Source: Clostridia bacterium (GTDB taxonomy: Bacteria; Bacillota; Clostridia; Oscillospirales; Acutalibacteraceae). Taken from it: 8,495 nt of DNA. Position 1 is the first letter of the stretch. Each line of letters begins with the position of its first letter. The DNA lies in assembly GCA_017614275.1 (NCBI GenBank), contig JAGACE010000098.1, forward strand, positions 1 through 8,495, read 5' to 3'. The notes below the pieces were generated by a model. The model made no database searches and was not told the origin of the DNA. It saw only the letters and a program-made list of their open reading frames with translations. Position numbers and translations under genes: made by a program. Below, one piece after another: positions 5,368 to 8,495 of the stretch.

Positions 5368-6876
5368 CAGGTCGATGCCCCGTTTTCTCAGGGCCTGTTC
5401 TATGCATTCTTCTTCGTTGAAGGGCTCTTTTTTGCCCCGGACTTTCATGAACCGCTCGTGGCCTTTGCCGCAGCAGAGGAGGAAGTCGCCCGGCTGCAGC
5501 ATGGCGACCGCGTAGGCCACCGCCTCTTCCCGGTCCGGGATGACGACGTATTTCCCCGCGCCGCCGGCCGCCTCCACGAAGGACGCTATTTCGTCGGCGA
5601 TCTTCTTCGGGTCCTCATACCCGGGGTCGTCTTCCGTGACGACGGTGAAGTCCGCCAGTTTTCCGCTGACGGTCCCCAGTTCTTCCCGGCGCAGCTGGGC
5701 CCGGTCTCCCACCGACCCGAACAGGGTGATGATCCGGTCCGGATGATACGCGCGGACGGTCTCTATGATGCCCGTCAGGCTGATGCCGTTGTGGGCGTAG
5801 TCGATGATGATGCCGAAGTCCTTCGACAGATATTTGATCTGACAGCGGCCCGGGACCCGCACGGTCCGAAGGCCCTCTTTCGCGCGGCTCAAGCGGAGTC
5901 CCAGCAGCTCGCAGACCGCGAGGACCGAGAGCGCGTTGTGGACGGAGAATTCCCCGGGGAGGCCGACGTCGAAGGTGTCTTCCTTCACGCCGTCCCGCAG
6001 GAAGTCGAAGCGGATGCCCATGAAGTCGTCCGACCGGGTCGGGAGGGTGTGTTCCGCCCGGAACTCGTTCTTTTCAGAGAGCCCGTAGAAGATCTTCCGG
6101 CCGGGCACGGCCTCCAGCATGTCTTCGGCGGCGGGGTCGTCCCCGCAGGCCGCCGCCTGTGTGCACAGGGAGAAGAAGGCCTTTTTGAAGCCGTAGTACT
6201 CTTCGTAGGAGTCGTGTTCGTGGCCGCCGATGTGGTCGGGCGTGATGTTCGTGAAGACGCCGCAGAAGAATTCCGTGAAGTCGGTGCGGTGCCATTTGAC
6301 GCCGAGGCTCGAGACCTCGATGGCCACCGCCTGCACGCCTTCGTCGGCCATCTGCCGCAGCAGTTTCTGGAGTTCATAGGACTCCGGCGTGGTGTTGAGG
6401 GTCGGGACCTTCTTCCCGCCCCAGGACGCGCCCGCGGTGCCGATGAGCCCGGTCGGGACGCCCGCGGCGTCCAGGACGGACTGGAGCATGTAGGTGATGG
6501 ACGTCTTGCCCTTGGTGCCCGTGATGCCGATGACCTTCAGGTCTCCGGACGGGTGGCCGAAGAACGTGTCGGAGAGCTTCGCCAGCGCCACACGGCTGTT
6601 CTCCACCGTGATGAGCGTGACGGGCTCCGGCACATCGCCCAACGCGGCCGCATCCTCGTGCCCCTGTTCGATGACAAAGGCACGGCAGCCGTTCTCGTAG
6701 GCGCTGCGCGCGTATTTGTGACCGTCGGTCTCCGCGCCCGCCATGCAGACAAAGAGGGTGTCTGCCGTCGCGTTGCGGGAGTCGTAGACGAGGTCCTGGA
6801 TGTCGAAGTCGTCGTGGCAGGACGGGATGACACAGGACACGGTGTCCAGCCCGGCCAGCAGTCGGTTCAGTTTCAT
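5365..6876 (-). CDS. murE: UDP-MurNAc-tripeptide synthetase (MurE), non-DAP type
   Basis: Cytosolic Mur ligase adding the third stem residue to UDP-MurNAc-L-Ala-D-Glu with ATP. The 503-residue protein has all three Mur domains: an N-terminal UDP-binding domain with DSRNATADTLFVCMAG (32-47); a central ATPase with P-loop TGTKGKT (119-125), LNTTPES (160-166), AIEVSS (185-190) and TNITPDH (209-215); a likely carbamoylated Lys at 231 or 232; and a C-terminal domain with DYAHN (359-363), DDPG (416-419) and CGKGHE (469-474). The DDPG site replaces the DNPR that binds the far carboxylate of meso-diaminopimelate in DAP-type enzymes. Known L-Lys enzymes have DNPA (Staphylococcus aureus) or DDPN (Streptococcus pneumoniae), so L-Lys or another diamino acid is inferred here. 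ATG 6876-6874 follows GGAGGT by three bases. First gene of the operon with femX, which would modify the residue MurE adds. Confidence 0.95.
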   Translation of the reverse strand: MKLNRLLAGLDTVSCVIPSCHDDFDIQDLVYDSRNATADTLFVCMAGAETDGHKYARSAYENGCRAFVIEQGHEDAAALGDVPEPVTLITVENSRVALAKLSDTFFGHPSGDLKVIGITGTKGKTSITYMLQSVLDAAGVPTGLIGTAGASWGGKKVPTLNTTPESYELQKLLRQMADEGVQAVAIEVSSLGVKWHRTDFTEFFCGVFTNITPDHIGGHEHDSYEEYYGFKKAFFSLCTQAAACGDDPAAEDMLEAVPGRKIFYGLSEKNEFRAEHTLPTRSDDFMGIRFDFLRDGVKEDTFDVGLPGEFSVHNALSVLAVCELLGLRLSRAKEGLRTVRVPGRCQIKYLSKDFGIIIDYAHNGISLTGIIETVRAYHPDRIITLFGSVGDRAQLRREELGTVSGKLADFTVVTEDDPGYEDPKKIADEIASFVEAAGGAGKYVVIPDREEAVAYAVAMLQPGDFLLCCGKGHERFMKVRGKKEPFNEEECIEQALRKRGIDL

Positions 6877-6910
6877 GGTACCTCCGAAAAAGGTTCAGGT
6901 TCTGCATGAA

Positions 6911-6939
6911 ATTATAGGTTCTTGCAAATAAAATAGCAA
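6911..6939 (-). promoter_or_regulatory. promoter of the murE operon
   Basis: Minus strand: -35 TTGCTA (6939-6934, 4 of 6), 17-base spacer, perfect -10 TATAAT (6916-6911). Transcription is expected to start near 6904, giving a leader of about 27 bases with the GGAGGT ribosome binding site. Its footprint overlaps the valS promoter by 18 bases, so RNA polymerase probably cannot occupy both at once. Confidence 0.8.
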
Positions 6940-6940
6940 G
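6921..6940. repeat. inverted repeat joining the two facing -35 boxes
   Basis: CTTGC (6921-6925), 10 AT-rich bases, GCAAG (6936-6940). The arms contain the -35 boxes of both divergent promoters. It may be no more than the result of two similar promoters facing each other, or it may be an operator for a regulator acting on both; the stem is too short and the loop too long for a convincing RNA hairpin. Confidence 0.55.
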
Positions 6941-6950
6941 CCTTTATAAT
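6922..6950 (+). promoter_or_regulatory. promoter of valS
   Basis: Plus strand: -35 TTGCAA (6922-6927, 4 of 6), 17-base spacer, perfect -10 TATAAT (6945-6950). Transcription is expected to start near 6957, only about 30 bases before the chosen ATG. It faces the murE promoter and shares its centre of symmetry at 6930.5. Confidence 0.8.
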
Positions 6951-6986
6951 ATTATCTGTTAATCTTATTATGTGATGGACCATTTC

Positions 6987-8495
6987 ATGGCAAAAGAACT
7001 TGCGACAAAATACGACCCTTCGGAGTTCGAAGACAAGATCTACGACTTCTGGGTGAAGGGCAATTATTTCCACGCGGAACCCGACGAGACGAAAGACCCC
7101 TACACGATCGTCATCCCGCCCCCCAACATCACCGGGCAGCTCCACATGGGGCATGCCCTCGATGAGACATTGCAGGACATCCTCATCCGCTATCACCGGA
7201 TGAAAGGATTCGATACCCTCTGGCTGCCCGGCACGGACCACGCGTCCATCGCCACCGAGGCGAAGATCGTCGAGGCGATGAAAGAGGAAGGTCTCACCAA
7301 AGACGACATCGGACGCGACGCGTTCCTCGAACGGGCCTGGGAGTGGAAACGGGTCTACGGCGGGCGCATCGTCGAACAGCTCAAAAAACTCGGCTCCTCC
7401 TGCGACTGGGAGCGCGAGCGCTTCACCATGGACGAAGGCTGCTCCAAAGCCGTCGTCGAGGTCTTCAACAACATGTATGAGAAAGGCCTCATCTACCGCG
7501 GCGAGCGCCTCATCAACTGGTGCCCCCACTGCATGACGTCCATCTCGGACATCGAGGTCGAATACGAAGAAAAAGACGGCGCCTTCTGGCACCTGAAATA
7601 CCCCTTCGCGGACGGTTCCGGTTATCTGGAACTGGCCACCACCCGTCCGGAGACCATGTTCGGCGACACCGCCGTCGCGGTCAACCCGGAGGACCCCCGC
7701 TACAAGGACAAGATCGGCCAGATGATCCTCCTGCCGCTCATGAACAAGGAGATCCCTCTGGTGGGCGACGAGCACGCGGACCCCGAATTCGGGACCGGCG
7801 TCGTCAAGATCACCCCGGCGCACGACCCCAACGACTACGAGGTCGGCCTGCGCCATGACCTGCCGATCGTCAACGTCATGACCGACGACGGCCACATGAA
7901 CGAGAACGTGCCGGAGAAATATGTCGGCATGACCACCGAAGAGTGCCGGAAAGAGGTCGTCAAAGACCTCGAGGAACTGGGCCTGCTGGTCCGGGTCGAG
8001 CCCACGAAGCACAACGTCGGCACCTGCTACCGCTGCGGCACCGTCGTGGAGCCCCGCATCTCCAAACAGTGGTTCGTCAAGATGAAACCGCTGGCGGATC
8101 CGGCCATCGACATCGTCCGCTCGGGCAAGATCCAGTTCGTCCCGTCCCGCTACGACAAGACGTATTACCACTGGATGGAGAACATCAAGGACTGGTGTAT
8201 CTCCCGCCAGATCTGGTGGGGCCACCGCATCCCGGCCTGGTACTGCGACGACTGCGGAGAGATCACCGTGGCCCGTGAAACGCCCTGCAAGTGCGAGCAC
8301 TGCGGCAGCGAACACCTCCGTCAGGATGAAGATACCCTGGACACCTGGTTCTCCTCCGCCCTCTGGCCCTTCTCCACGCTGGGCTGGCCGGACGACACCG
8401 TCGAACTGAAACACTACTTCCCGACCAGCACGCTGGTCACGGGTTACGACATCATCTTCTTCTGGGTGGCCCGCATGATCTTCTCCTCCATGGAG
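6987..8495 (+). CDS. valS: valyl-tRNA synthetase (3' end missing)
   Basis: Class I aminoacyl-tRNA synthetase charging tRNA-Val, cytosolic. 503 residues are visible of about 880 usual, and the frame is open to the right edge. The [14 protein letters not shown] block (44-57), with HMGH as the HIGH motif, and [12 protein letters not shown] (80-91) mark ValRS rather than IleRS or LeuRS; SIATE is the form common in Clostridia. WCPHC (178-182) and CYRCG (347-351) are probable zinc-ribbon cysteines. The CP1 editing domain (about 190-340) is intact, with TTRPETM (218-224) and [15 protein letters not shown] (269-283), which contains editing aspartates. [16 protein letters not shown] (405-420) leads to further Cys pairs (C420/C423, C436/C439). 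The KMSKS loop and anticodon domain lie beyond the window. ATG 6987 matches the usual M-x-KEL-x-x-KYDP beginning; an in-frame ATG at 6975 would add MDHF. Neither start has a strong Shine-Dalgarno, only GTGAT at 6972-6976. The expected T-box leader is absent. Confidence 0.97.
   Translation, partial: MAKELATKYDPSEFEDKIYDFWVKGNYFHAEPDETKDPYTIVIPPPNITGQLHMGHALDETLQDILIRYHRMKGFDTLWLPGTDHASIATEAKIVEAMKEEGLTKDDIGRDAFLERAWEWKRVYGGRIVEQLKKLGSSCDWERERFTMDEGCSKAVVEVFNNMYEKGLIYRGERLINWCPHCMTSISDIEVEYEEKDGAFWHLKYPFADGSGYLELATTRPETMFGDTAVAVNPEDPRYKDKIGQMILLPLMNKEIPLVGDEHADPEFGTGVVKITPAHDPNDYEVGLRHDLPIVNVMTDDGHMNENVPEKYVGMTTEECRKEVVKDLEELGLLVRVEPTKHNVGTCYRCGTVVEPRISKQWFVKMKPLADPAIDIVRSGKIQFVPSRYDKTYYHWMENIKDWCISRQIWWGHRIPAWYCDDCGEITVARETPCKCEHCGSEHLRQDEDTLDTWFSSALWPFSTLGWPDDTVELKHYFPTSTLVTGYDIIFFWVARMIFSSME

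Noticed and set aside
4024..6909. A 961-codon open frame on the plus strand, antisense to femX and murE, which looks like a giant Arg/Val/Asp-rich protein
   Set aside because: It is in exact codon register with the minus-strand genes. Those genes rarely use TTA, CTA or TCA, so the reverse complement has few stops. It has no recognisable domain, no ribosome binding site, and low-complexity Arg/Val/Asp/Gly composition.
6921..6940. CTTGC-N10-GCAAG as a terminator between murE and valS
   Set aside because: The genes diverge, so nothing needs terminating there. The stem is five base pairs with a 10-base loop and no proper T-tract; it is explained by the two facing -35 boxes.
6912..8414. A 500-codon open frame on the minus strand opposite valS
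   Set aside because: In codon register with valS, which shows conserved motifs along the whole visible length. The antisense product shows the typical shadow composition and no domain.

Overview
This is an ordinary chromosomal housekeeping region, most likely from a Bacillota (Firmicutes) bacterium of fairly high GC (coding DNA looks near 60% G+C by eye, with AT-rich intergenic gaps). The grounds are strong AGGAGG-type ribosome binding sites, a WalJ/YycJ-type metallo-hydrolase, a Clostridia-like ValRS, and a FemAB-family peptidyltransferase next to a MurE that lacks the meso-diaminopimelate signature. The last two suggest a Lys-type (or other non-DAP) peptidoglycan with an interpeptide bridge, as in Erysipelotrichia and several other Bacillota. 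The placement below phylum is inference. I see no mobile element, CRISPR array, rRNA or tRNA, and no stretch above 300 bases without a gene.

Layout. Six genes lie on the minus strand and one on the plus strand. Reading the minus strand in the direction of transcription from about 6904: murE (6876-5365), a femX/murM-like gene (5355-4021) and an RluA-family pseudouridine synthase (3997-3107) are tightly packed and form one operon. A serine hydrolase of the monoacylglycerol lipase type (3019-2102) follows, with its own promoter and leader and a strong intrinsic terminator at 2045-2080. Then come murA (1881-586, TTG start, own promoter) and, after a hairpin with a short T-rich tail, the 5' two-thirds of a walJ-like MBL-fold gene that runs off the left edge. 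On the plus strand valS starts at 6987 and runs off the right edge.

How the genes fit together. Three or four of the seven genes serve the cell wall. MurA commits UDP-GlcNAc to peptidoglycan synthesis. MurE adds the third stem residue. The FemAB-family protein probably adds the first bridge residue to the side-chain amine of that residue, using aminoacyl-tRNA. The WalJ-like protein belongs to a family linked to wall homeostasis. ValS and the pseudouridine synthase act in translation.

The most noteworthy structure is not a gene. The murE operon and valS are driven by two face-to-face sigma-A-type promoters with overlapping footprints, laid out symmetrically about one point (6930.5). Secondary points are the missing T-box before valS, the DDPG motif in MurE, and a hairpin between murA and walJ that overlaps a perfect Shine-Dalgarno sequence and an alternative in-frame start. 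I found no convincing undescribed multi-gene system.
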